NCBI RefSeq assembly: GCF_013368755.1
Contig: NC_049565.1
Span: 1 to 64,000 of the forward strand
Direction of reading: 5' to 3'
DNA: 64,000 nt
Origin: Talaromyces rugulosus
Lineage: Eukaryota > Ascomycota > Eurotiomycetes > Eurotiales > Trichocomaceae
The notes beneath the pieces were generated by a model that was not told the DNA's origin, did no database searches, and worked only from the letters and a program-made list of their open reading frames with translations. Of this stretch, positions 49,332 through 60,564 are shown in pieces. Both the position numbers and the translations under genes were made by a program. Every line of letters begins with the position of its first letter. The first letter of the stretch is position 1.

Positions 49332-52300
49332 ATGCCTGAGATCCCTACTGATACTACACCATCAGTAACCCTTATGTATAGTGTAAATAAACTATATTAC
49401 TCCCTTAACCATCCTGATAAATATGACAACTCTGATTATTCACAATATATACAGTTCATGACAATTCTATATGCAAAATTAACGGTTGATGTACTAGTAA
49501 TCAGAAGACTGTATAAGCAACTGTAGTACACCTATAGATGGTTGGCAGGAAAGGCCCAGACAAAGATCTATCCCTGGATACAGCTTCATAGAAATATAAA
49601 TACAGTCATCCTTACTACACTAGAAGCTTTCTTTACGCATCTTAACATACTGTTCAAAGATTATCAACTTATGGAAAAGACAAACCTTGAACTTAACCAT
49701 ATACAACAGGGGTACACTCCTTTCCAGAACTTTATCAGCAAATTTAAATGGATATTATTTCTTACAGGAGGTCAATCATAGACTGATGATATAAAAATCT
49801 CACAACTGAAAACTATAATTAACTAAGAAATAAGGCGTGTGATTATCAAGAACAACATGCCGAAGCAATACAAAGCTTTCTGTAAACACTTACACCGAGT
49901 AGCAAATAATCTTGAAGAGCTAAAAAGGATTGATAATATCCAGTTCTAATATAAGCAGAACACTTCCTGTCTACTTATAAAAAGAACCTCTCCCAACAGA
50001 GGACAGTCCTAAGTTATAGACTGGATACCTGTGGGCCTGCCAATTAATACTGTCAGAATAGACAACTATTTTCAATGTGGAAAACTGGGTTATATTATCT
50101 AATACTGCTCTAAATCTGCGCTGTTTTGTTGAGCGCTATCTCCAAGGAACCATAGCAAGAAGAAACATGATATGTTTATAAGAATATCTAACACCAAAGT
50201 AAAAAAGAATGAAACTGAATTTGATATAGACTCAGATAGCACATCAGAGTCAAAAGAGTAGCTTTTATACAAAGTCGCCCGCAGGAGCTAAAATATAAAA
50301 TAGCTCGTGACTTTGAGAATTTTAAGAAGATGGTTAGAAGGTTTGATGGACCCCTATTCAATATAGACGCATGGTTAGACTGTAGAACCAATGCCAATGC
50401 TTTAATTGATAGTGGGTGTCTCATCTATAGGATCATCAAAGAGACCTTCGCTCAAAAGAAAAAGCTGAATTATAGCGCTATTAAATCTAGACCTATTAAG
50501 GGATATGATGGTTCGGCACCTCAATATATTAAAGAAATTGTATGCGTGACATTAGATATTGGGGGAAATATACAGGAGAAAGCCTACTTCTATGTGGTTC
50601 CGAAGTGTGAATACGATATGATATTGGGTCTCTTATGGATGGAATACCAACATGTAAGAATTGACGCCACTGGAGGCTGACTGGAATTCGGGAATGGAAT
50701 ATCTGTTGATAAAAAGAATCTGTTACGATCTGAGTACATCCCCTGACAGATCGGTGCAGCTGTGGTGAACGCTTTGAAAAGGATGTGAAGTAGGAAAAAG
50801 GAGGTTGATATATTTATAGTCTCTATGTGGGATATTAAGAAAGCTCTAGCCTTGAAACCATAGACAGATCTAGGGAATAAGCTATCTAAGTATTATTATA
50901 AATTTCTAAAACTATTTAACCTGAAGAAAGCTGACAAGCTATCACCATTATGTCTGAATATCGACCATTAGATTAAACTAATTGACGTTGACGCGAAAAG
51001 ATATAAGCTAGAGATATTATAAGGCCTTTTCTATAATATATTATGGGAAGAACTGCTAGTCCTATAGAAAACTCTCTATGACTTACTATTGAAGGACTTT
51101 ATATATGTAAATAACTCATCTGCTATAGCACCAATACTGTTTATAAGGAAACCTGAAGGAGAACTGTGTTTCTGCGTCAATTATTAGGTACTTAACATTA
51201 TGATAAAAAGAGACTGATATCTACTACCATTAATACATAAGACTCTACAATAAATATCTAAAGTCTGATAGTTTACAAAGCTTGATATTACAGCGGCCTT
51301 CCATAAGATATGCATCATTAAAGAAGACAAGTAAAAGATAGCTTTCTGAACTAAGTTTAGACTTTATAAATAGTTAGTAATACTTTTCAGCCTTACTAAT
51401 ATGCTAAACATATTTTAATAATATATTAATTAGACTTTTTGTGAGTTCCTAGACGACTTTGTATCTGTTTATCTAGATAACATGTTTATCTTTATAGAAG
51501 GCAGCCGCGCGCACCATTAGAAATAAGTAATGAGGGTGCTAGAATACCTGCGCACTATAAGACTATAGCTAGATATCAATAAATATAAGTTTGAGGTGCA
51601 GATAATAAAATATCTTAGATTTATATTAAAAACTAGAAAAAGGATCTAAATAGACTCCACAAAAGTCTCTGTTATTTTAGAATAGAAAGTCCTAATATAT
51701 ATAAAAGATATATAATTGTTTCTAGGATTTATAAATTTCTATTAACAGTTTATCTAAAGATATTCTGATATAATCTGTCTGCTAATAGAATTAACTAAAA
51801 AAGAAACTATCTTTATTTAAACTAAGGCTGCTAATAAAGCCTTTAAACAACTAAAGCAAATATTTATAAGTAATCCAATACTAGTATAATTCAATCCTAA
51901 ACAGGATATAATTGTAGAAGCTGACTCTTTGGGATATGTTATAAAAGGGACATTATTACAGTATAATAACAAAGGACTTCTATAAACCTACGCCTACTTC
52001 TTCTGAAAGTACATGCCTGTGGAGTACAATTATGAGATCTATGATAAGGAGCTATTGGTAATAATAGTGTATCTGAAGCAATAGAAATCTGAATTAATTA
52101 ATATTAAGGAGTTTACTATTCTAATTGATTATTGGAATCTTAAATACTTTATACAGCTCTGATGATTGAATAAAAGGTAAATAAGATAGGCTGATATACT
52201 TTTACACTTCAACTATAAGCTTTAATACTGGCCAGGGCGACTAGCTGCTAGACTTGATACACTATTGCAATGCTCGCAAGATATGCCTGATGGGATTAAC

Positions 52301-53930
52301 GATGAACGCCTAGTATACTGAAATAAGCATCTTATTAATCCTAATAAGGTATGGAGAGACTATCTAGAATAATCTTCCTAGGGTTACTTATTGAACACCG
52401 CATCTAAACTTTATATCTATACTATTTATATAGAGTACTTAATGTTAATTAGAGAACAGTGGCGACTAGCCAAAGCCAAGGATAAGAATTATGAATGAAT
52501 CAAAGAGGCTATATGTTAGAAGCTTCTATAGTTTCTTTAAGATCTATAACTTTGCATTATAGTATTTAAATATACGATTAATACAGTGGACTGGTTACTA
52601 TTTTGAAACTGACAATAGGTACTAAACAGCAAACCACTCCGCACTTGTATTATATAAGATATGTATGACTTTTATCTCACTAGACACCCAGGTCAAAATA
52701 TAATCTATGCCATTGTGGCCTGACAATTATATTGGCCGAATCTATCTGAGGATATTTGAAGGTTTGTGAATAACTGCGATAAATATGGTGTGAATATTGT
52801 ATGGAGATAATGCTGATAAAGGTTATTAAAACCGCTCCCTGTTCTCTTGTGAATGTGGCGAGATATTAGTATGGATTTTATAGAGAAACTTTTAATGTCT
52901 GATGGGAATATAAATCTTATGGTAATTGTTGACTGACTGGGAAAAGGGATTATATTGGTACTATGCAAACACATAGATACTGAGATAGTGATATCGAAGT
53001 TCATTAACTGATTTATATGCGAATATAGGCTGTCTAGCAGTATTATATCGGATTGGGGCATACAATTTATTAATGACCTTTGGAAAGGTGTGTGTAAACG
53101 TCTAAAGATTATGAGATGATTGTCAACTGCGCATTATTCCCAAACTGATGGATAGATAGAACATGCTAACTCTGTGGTGGAAGAATATCTGCAGAACTTC
53201 TGTACCTACTTCCAAACCAACTAGAGCCTACTAACTGTAATTGCGCAACTCGTAATAAATAGGCATGATATTACTGTAATTAGTATTAGCCCTTTCTTCC
53301 TAATCTATAGATATAATATTGAACTACTCTAATTAGATGAAGCTATTCCTATATCTGAACAGCAAAGACCTGCTACTGAATATATAAATGATATAGTTAT
53401 TAAGCTACAGCAGGCCTTTAATATAGTGTAGACTAAGCTTGTCTTAACACAGCAGTGAATAAAAGATAGTGTGAATTGTTATTAAGAGACTTCTTTAAAG
53501 TATAAAGTAGAATAGAAGGTATAGTTAGACCTTTAGAATATTTAGACTGAATGATCTTTAAAGAAGCTAGATACCTGATATATGAAATATACTATACTAG
53601 AGAAAGTAGAATTCTATATATACTAACTTAATGTTTCTGGAACTATTTATAATGTTTTTTATATAATGTTCTTCTGCCCTGTAGACATATGTCTGCTCTC
53701 TTTATAGATCTAATATGATTACCAGCTACCAGCGCATCTAGTAGAAGGCAATAAAGAGTACCTAGTTAATAGTATACTTGATGAATGGATTATATATTAG
53801 GGCTGCAGATATATGAAGCAATATCTTGTCTGTTAGACTGGATATGTGTGATCTACATAGGAACCTGCCCAGTCTATAGAAGATACTAAAGTACTTGACC
53901 ACTGGCTCCAACACTACAACATCCTTGCCA
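49332..53930 (+). pseudogene. Gag-pol remnant of the decayed gypsy element
   Basis: Many in-frame stops and shifts from C-to-T and G-to-A change. Visible pieces: gag-like segments at 49332-49526 and 49542-49781; a zinc-knuckle remnant near 50070-50130; an aspartic protease with DSG in the open frame 50330-50680; RT near 51100-51500, in which the YxDD box reads YLDN at about 51469-51481; an RNase H remnant near 51900-52200; and an integrase with MDF near 52870, SDWG near 53050 and IEHAN near 53156. The second RT aspartate is lost. Not functional. Confidence 0.87.
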
Positions 53931-53944
53931 AAGGGGGGGAGTAA

Positions 53945-54201
53945 TGTTAGGGTCTTAGCCCCTAGGATACTCAGGCTTCGCTCTTGTAGAATAACTGCAC
54001 CTAGTCTGCACCTGGTTTGCCATAGAAGAACCCTCTGACGCTACACCAAATTCGCTAGGGCGCCCCTGGAACCCATACTCGCCTGTATCGACATTCAACA
54101 ATGTGAACCTCTGCGAATCTTTTCCTTCTCTTTCTCACGTTCGAATCTACTCAATTCCTGGACCTACATAAGGCCAGTAAGACGGGACCTAGCCCGTAAC
54201 A
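53945..54201 (+). repeat. 3' LTR of the decayed gypsy element
   Basis: 257 bp, TGTTAGGG to CCGTAACA, lightly mutated. It follows the polypurine tract and precedes CCTTC. Confidence 0.93.
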
Positions 54202-54430
54202 CCTTCTTAGAATTTAGCTGGTCTAACATCGTCTGTAATGTCACCCAGTGCTTATCCAATAAATATATGGCCTATTCTATGTGTTCCACCCACAGGTTTA
54301 CCTCACGTAGCTTGTAGACCCGGATACACGCCTCTTTAGCCTCTTTAATCTCCCACTCACACTGTGTAATCGCCTGCTTTATTATCTGCTCAACCATATT
54401 CCACAGAGGTCGCTCGGTGGGCTGCACCGT
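54202..54430 (-). pseudogene. TLH-B3, part 3
   Basis: About 220 bases of the B helicase between the gypsy element and the hAT element. It aligns with 19110-19330 of B1. The last eight bases, TGCACCGT, are the hAT target duplication. Confidence 0.82.
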
Positions 54431-57400
54431 TAGTCTTCCGCACGACCCAGTAAAACCCAGACCCAACCCAGACCCAACCCAGACTGGGTTGGGTTTTGGG
54501 TCAAACATGTCGACCCAGTAATGGGTCTGGGTTGGACTGGGTAACCCAGTACTGGGCCTGGGGCCCCAAATTGGGTTACAAACATAACAAATATACCAAG
54601 AATTCTAATTGCATAACTTATGCATTTTGTAGTTGTATTTTTGAGTATTTACTTTACAGATTTATTAGGAAAAAAGGTAAAAGAAAAGCCTTTATTTAGA
54701 ATTTACATATTTAACTAATGATATTCAAATATATCATCTTCCCGGCTCTTACGTTTCCGCCCTGATACCCGTGTCTGTGTACAGGTTGGTGGTAATGACG
54801 GTGAGCCTGGACTATCTGGTTCAGCAGCAGATAAGGAAGTCGTATCTAGTCCTATATCCTCCATTTCATTCTCTGGTCCATTTTCTAGCTCATCCTCTTG
54901 CTCCTCTGTATCACTAATTGGATTGATCTCATCCTTGTTAAGCTTCTCTTCCCTTTCTTCTTTCGCCGCCTCAAGCTCATCCTGTGAGAAGAATTTTTCA
55001 AGAAGCTTTGCTTCCTGTGCCTCTATATCGAATTTGGATGTACAAAGAAACATCATCAACTCCTCAATCGTCTCGGTCTTCATTCTCCCACGACGATAGT
55101 GACAAACATCTCGAGCAGTATTAAAGAGGCGTTCCACTCCTGCACCAGTGGCTGGGAAGGAGAGCGCATCTCGCGCAAGGGCGGCAATAGCTAGAAAGCG
55201 ATATTGATGCTCTTTCCAAAAGATAAGTGGCCCAACAGAAACAGTATCTAGTTTAAGATTAGTGAACTAGCAATACATAGGTAGTGGATAATCACTGACC
55301 ACTATCAAGATATTGACTAATTTCATCAGTCATCGCTCGTGGCTGTATATCCTTTCCATCAAGCATCTCCTCCAGCCTTGAGCTTGGTTGAGCTGCAGTG
55401 TGAGAGCTGTATGCATCCTGGCTTTGACTTTTTACTTGCGCTTGGTATGGGATGAGGGCTTGCTGAAAGGCGTTGCGATAGATATCTCGCCACTTCTGAT
55501 CCCAATCGCTAGAGAGAAAGAATCTAAATTTATTCACTGGTGCAAGCATCGTACTGACGGCATAGATATGCCCTCGAATAGTATCGGTTTGAGCGTAGTA
55601 CTCATCAAGCTTGGTCCGTCCAGCGTCCAGTGCGTCCAGCATTTGTTTCTTCCATGGGACACGCTTCCGTTGTAGCTGTGTCTGTGATCGCTCAAGATGA
55701 TCAAAAAGTCGGTTGTAAATCTTGAACACATAGTGGGCAGTGACGTCTCGAGTCTTTGATAACTGGGTTGTATAATCGAAGAACGGCTCAGTGATACAGA
55801 GAAGATAGTCAATTTGGCGCCACTCGTGCTCGCTAAGTAGCATCTCCTCACAGTCATACTCTGCACAAAATAAAGAGAAGATAGCACGTAGCCGTTTGGC
55901 CCGGCGAAGCATAAGAAATGTAGAATTCCATCGTGTTTTCACATCTTGGATGGGAACAATCTTGACGTTTGTTGTCTGAAGATTGTAGAATGTCTCTCGG
56001 CGCTGGGGGCTTGCATTTATATAAATTGCAAGATAACGTACTTTGTTCAATGTAGAAGAGATCTGACATTGCTTCGCATTCTCTTGAACCAGCCTGGACT
56101 GACTCTCTGTCCACTTTGTCTCCGCGGATTCATTGGATGGAACTGCCTTAATCCGAACAAGAAGCTGATTAAGACTGAGCTGGATAACATGGGCAAGGCA
56201 TGGTATTCGTGTAATAATGACACCATCTGATAAAGCTTGTTGGAGAGACGCAGCTAATGCCTTATTGTTTGATGCATTATCTGTGGTCAGCCCAAACACT
56301 CTATCTTCAATGTTGTTCTCTACCAGGGTTTCCATCAGAACACCACTTAAGTAAGACCCCGTATGTGTACCGTGAAGTGGCTTAAAACCAAGAAGCACCT
56401 CACGATAAACCCAATCACTGTCGATAAAATAACCAGTGATCGCCATAAATGCCTGCGAGAATGGAGATGTCCAACAGTCAAGCGCAATAGATATCTTTGA
56501 ACCAGCAGGTAGCGTACGAAGAACCCGCTGCTGCCGGTCTTTGACCAAGCTCCCTAATCGGCGACGGATTGTATCGGCAGACGGGATCACTGGAGCGACA
56601 AGAGCAGAACGCGCTTTGTAGATAATCCGCTTAAATGATGGATGCTCGATGAGGTGGAATGGTAGCCGATTGAGAGTCAGGAATTGCAAGATATCGTCTT
56701 CCCAGTCCTCTTGTAAAAAGGGTATATCTGCTGAGATTTCGCCCTAGGAAGACATACCATAGATTAGTATCTAAGTATCGTTTCACAGTCTAAAACATAC
56801 CTCTTTTTGGAGAAACTTTGTAATCTCTGCCTTCTTTCCCTTCTCCGACCGTAGGCACCCAGCTGTCTTCAGATGTTTCTGGATTGTTGATGTGCCGTGA
56901 TACTGCGCTTTGCCGGAACTGTTCAGACTCAGGGAATAAGGATGCTCAAGAATCTTTCCACAGCGTTTGCACATGACCTTTGGTGTGCCATCTACACCCT
57001 CAGCAACCTGGTTGTAGCTATTCCAGATCACCGTGTGGCGATGTGAATCCCAGTTGATCTTTCTTTTCCGCCCATAGTCCGTCTGTAACCACCAGTCGAT
57101 AAACTCGTTGTGTGACATCTTGTCGTAGAGAACAAACCTATTCCGGCGATCAGGTCCAACACGTATCAAAGAAGGAGGAACGAGGAGGTCATCTGGCCGG
57201 TGGAAGCCAGAATCAATTGTATGATGACTTGCGGATGGAGTGATTTGTTGCGTTGAGAGAGATGGAAGATCATCAATATCTCCACTATAAAGTGACGATG
57301 TGAAGTCGGAAAGCTGGCTTTGAGACATGACAAAAGATATGTAAGCATCACGAAGGGGAGAGGTAAAGGGAAAATATGAATAACATACTGAGATGGAAAA

Positions 57401-58202
57401 GCACTACAATTAGAAAAATGAGAAAAATGAGAAAGTCAAGTTAATTGATATGTCAGATGGAATGAATCCTTGTCCTCTCATTCATTGGTTTGGTATACTG
57501 ATATTATGTGGACCTAATGCATTATCCCTGTAATAACCCAGTAATAGCCCAGAGACAACCCAGAGAACCCAGTCAAGGCCCAGTCAAACCCCAGTCAAAC
57601 CCCAATTCCCACCCCAGTTTCCCCAAGCCTAGCCAAAAAAATTCATCCCGTCCTACTTTCAAAGTTGAAGCCTTCGACTTAAATGTAGATATCTAGGTAT
57701 TCTGACAAGCGTCGGAATTATCAATAGAACGGTTTGATATTCTGACAACAGTAGAACATTTAAACAGTTCAATACATTCTAATATTCCCCGAAATATTTA
57801 TTTGATTCATGTAGAAATGTATAATGTGTGAATATATGTTTAACATATATAACTACATCGGTACGACGATAGATGCGCATTTTCCCACCACACCGTAGAT
57901 ACGGCCTTTCCATGTAGAACGAGGCATTGTAAAAGATAAGCAACAGTGAATTCGATATGCCCTTTTCATATTTAAGAAATTCCTTAAAGATTTCATTGAT
58001 TTCCTGGTAGAAAGTGTTCTATTTCAGTGTAAACATCAAAACGGGAAAAATGACGGCGTGTAATTTAAATAATTATACCATAATTTATGCCGGAACTGGG
58101 TCGAAATGGGTTATTTCTGGGTTTTCTGGGGCCCCAGTGACTGGGCCTGGGTTGGGTTTTGGGTCGTGACCTTCGACCCAAAATGGGTTATGCGGAAGTC
58201 TA
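54431..58202 (-). mobile_element. Complete hAT DNA transposon
   Basis: 3772 bp with an 8-bp target duplication TGCACCGT (54423-54430 and 58203-58210) and imperfect terminal inverted repeats TAGTCTTCCGCA / TAGACTTCCGCA. Both ends carry dense subterminal ACCCAG and GGGTTGGG motifs (54440-54560 and 58085-58195), likely transposase binding sites. It carries one transposase gene on the minus strand. No RIP damage. Bases 57329-58085 and 58035-58085 hold no gene; the stretch 57520-57620 has GA/CCCAG-rich repeats. Confidence 0.95.
54715..57328 (-). CDS. hAT transposase, three exons
   Basis: Proposed exons 57328-56801, 56743-55300 and 55247-54715 join in frame to 834 aa. Introns are 57 and 52 nt, GTATGT...TAG and GTCAGT...TAG. 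Exon 1 has a BED zinc finger (CKRC then HGTSTIQKH). Exon 2 has the transposase core with DCWTS and TTDNASNNK, holding the first two acidic residues expected for the family. Exon 3 has the C-terminal dimerisation segment with FPATGAGVERLFNTARD. The enzyme cuts and pastes the element in the nucleus. No stop or shift remains after splicing, so it may be active. The intron junctions are inferred from frame and GT-AG sites, not from transcripts. Confidence 0.88.
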
Positions 58203-58760
58203 TGCACCGTGGCTAGAATACCATCAACGGAAATCGTCACGGTAAACCACTGGGACCCAGGCCTATAGGGCATAAATTGCTAACTGTGGATGACGTGCTA
58301 TAGCTGATTAGGCTCAGGTATATAGATGGCCTGTTTATTGGGTCGACCGCATATCTAAGGATTTATCTATGCGTGCTATTCATAGTAATACTATTAGATC
58401 TACTTAGCGATTTCTCTAATCCACTAATACCCAGGATAATCGCACTGATATGTGGGATAATAGGGATTATCTAATAAATCAATGTAGACAATGGTGTGAT
58501 GGGAGATATGAATGTATTCAGCCTTCTAAATATGATAGAGAAATGCGTCGAAATATTTCTAGCTAGATAATAATATATATTTACTATATTGCTCAGCCTA
58601 ATACATTAATTAACAGAAATAATAGATTAATTACCCATCAAATACCATCTAATAGCACAATCTATAAATTATAATCTAATACTTGGGCTGGTATACAAAT
58701 ATCTGCTCTATAATAGGTATTGTTATGTGGTTATTAATCATGAATAGTGATATCCCTGGA
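58203..58760 (-). pseudogene. TLH-B3, part 4 (N-terminal end)
   Basis: Continuation of the B helicase after the hAT target duplication, aligned to 19330-19880 of B1. Moderately mutated. The N-terminal end lies near 58755. Confidence 0.75.
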
Positions 58761-59310
58761 TAAGATATGATGATTAAATTAACCCTAATATTAAATTAAC
58801 CCTAAAATGTCACTTAACTGTATTAGGTAATAAATACTGTCCTAACTAGGTATAATATTCCTGAACCCTAACTATATCAAAAAATAATCCTAATAATTTT
58901 CAACAACTCACAACAACCAAACCAATTACTCAAATATATTCAAACTAATACATCGTCTTGATAGTGGTATCAAATATCTCTAGTCCAAATTTAAACTGCT
59001 ACCCCTACTGAATTACGGGCGTGGGGAGTATGGGCAATAATAAAAATGCCCCTACTCCCATTTACCTAGCACGGCGCTAGCAATTGCTAACAAAATTAAA
59101 TGCCTCTACTAGTACGGGCATTATCCATTGGTGATAGCGGTATCAAATATCTCTGGTCCAAATTTGAACCGCTACCCCTACTGAATTGCGGGTGTGGGGA
59201 GTACGGGCAATAACAAAAATGCCCCTACTCCCATTTGCCTAGCATGGCGCTAGCAATTGCTAACAAAATTAAATGCCCCTACTAGTACGGGCATTATCCA
59301 TTGGTGATAG
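58761..59310. repeat. Family B module edge with two 173-bp units; inner border of the subtelomeric array
   Basis: TAGs at 58962-58964, 59135-59137 and 59308-59310 delimit two units of exactly 173 bases. Each has inverted arms AGTACGGGCA and TGCCCCTACT in two pairs, one pair being TGCCCCTACTAGTACGGGCA, and ends CATTGGTGATAG. The sequence between arms is close to the B1 unit but the arms differ in concert. The last TAG abuts chromosomal chitinase sequence. Confidence 0.9.
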
Positions 59311-60564
59311 GCTCTGCAAACTATTTACAACGATGCTATGACTCAATACAATGACCTGATCTCGAGCGGGTACGACAGCAAGTTCAAGACCTATGCAGGA
59401 GTTGTTGTCGATCACGCCGGGGACTCTATGACTCAAATGATCTACGAGAACGGAACTAAATACTTTGATTGTGTCGTGGCCGAGATGAACTTTTGTTGCT
59501 CTGCCTGCCAGTCTGGTAACAACGGCTGTGCCTATTGTCGTAACGACACTTCGGGCTGTACAGAATATTGCAACCCGCGCTACGGCATCTGCACTCCGGA
59601 CAAGCGCGATTTGTATACTCGTGTATAGGATCTCGGCGGAGCAGGATTGTTTGCCCGTGACGTGAAACCTGTCCCTGGATACTCCAAGGAAAACGAACCG
59701 TGCCCGCCTGACTATTCAAAGCACGGTTATGGCGAAACTGACTATTTCGGGACCCCTATGAACTCTATCTGGTGGAGTTTCCAGGACGACACAAGCATGG
59801 CCAATTTCTACGCCGACCTTTACTCCCAGACAGCAATTCCTAAGAACAAGACAGCGCTCCAGACCCACGTTCGCAATACCAATGGTTGTCCGCCGTCGGC
59901 GAAACAAGGGGACGGTAATGACTGCTGGAACCTTGGTGTAGATTATACTATGCCATACGTCCAAAACTATACAGAGTCCGATGTCGTCAACCCCAAGGAT
60001 GTGGTAACGGCGGCCAATGCGAACGCAACCGATTTACTGGGCCAGATTGGCGATATCCTCGGTGCTATGAAGGCTGGATTATTCCAGGGCGATTTCACCG
60101 ACGTTGTCGATAGCATTTCCATCCCCATTATGATGATTAACTCGTCCATCGCAGAAATGGCAACCATTGAACACGTTGCGGACGAGATTACCAATGAGAA
60201 GCGTATGGAAATCATCATGGCCTTCTTTGGCGCTATCCTGTTTCTGGTTCCTATCGCTGGAGAACTCATTGGCTCTGTTACAGAACTGGCAGAGATTGGT
60301 GAAATCGTTTCGGCTGTTGGGGCCGTCGGAAATACCGCCTTTGACATTTATTCAGTTGCCAGCGATCCTCACAATGCTCCTCTCGCCATCATGTCAGCAA
60401 TTTTCGAGCCGTTGGCCTTACTGGATATCGCTAAGGTGGCCAAGGCAGCCTCGATCAGGAGAGGCATGTCTGACGTGGATGTTGCCAAGCTGGGTAATCA
60501 GGTCAAGCCTGTATTAGACACGATTTTCGCCATTAAGTCAGGATCTCGCTGTGTGAGAAAGTGA
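59311..60564 (+). pseudogene. C-terminal part of a killer-toxin-type GH18 chitinase, 5'-truncated and with one nonsense codon
   Basis: Reading is open in one frame from 59311, right at the array border, to the stop at 60562-60564, apart from a single TAG at 59626-59628. The retained part is the region after the catalytic domain of large fungal chitinases related to the killer toxin alpha subunit. It has a Cys-rich segment (four CxxC-like pairs, about residues 55-95 of the fragment), then a helical, hydrophobic C-terminus with a probable membrane-seeking stretch (IIMAFFGAILFLVPIAGELIG split near 60210-60280). The LysM and GH18 domains are absent. The family degrades chitin and in some members is implicated in antagonism. 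Without the catalytic part this copy should be inactive. Confidence 0.82.

Larger units (their letters stand above)
48703..54201 (+). mobile_element. Decayed Ty3/gypsy element, plus orientation
   Basis: 5499 bp with 257-bp LTRs at 48703-48959 and 53945-54201 and target duplication CCTTC (48698-48702 and 54202-54206). A polypurine tract AAAGGGGGGGAG lies just before the 3' LTR. The LTRs differ by many transitions, the left being partly mutated. The same LTR family gave the solo LTR at 39234. It is inserted in TLH-B3 in the opposite orientation to the chromovirus. Confidence 0.93.
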
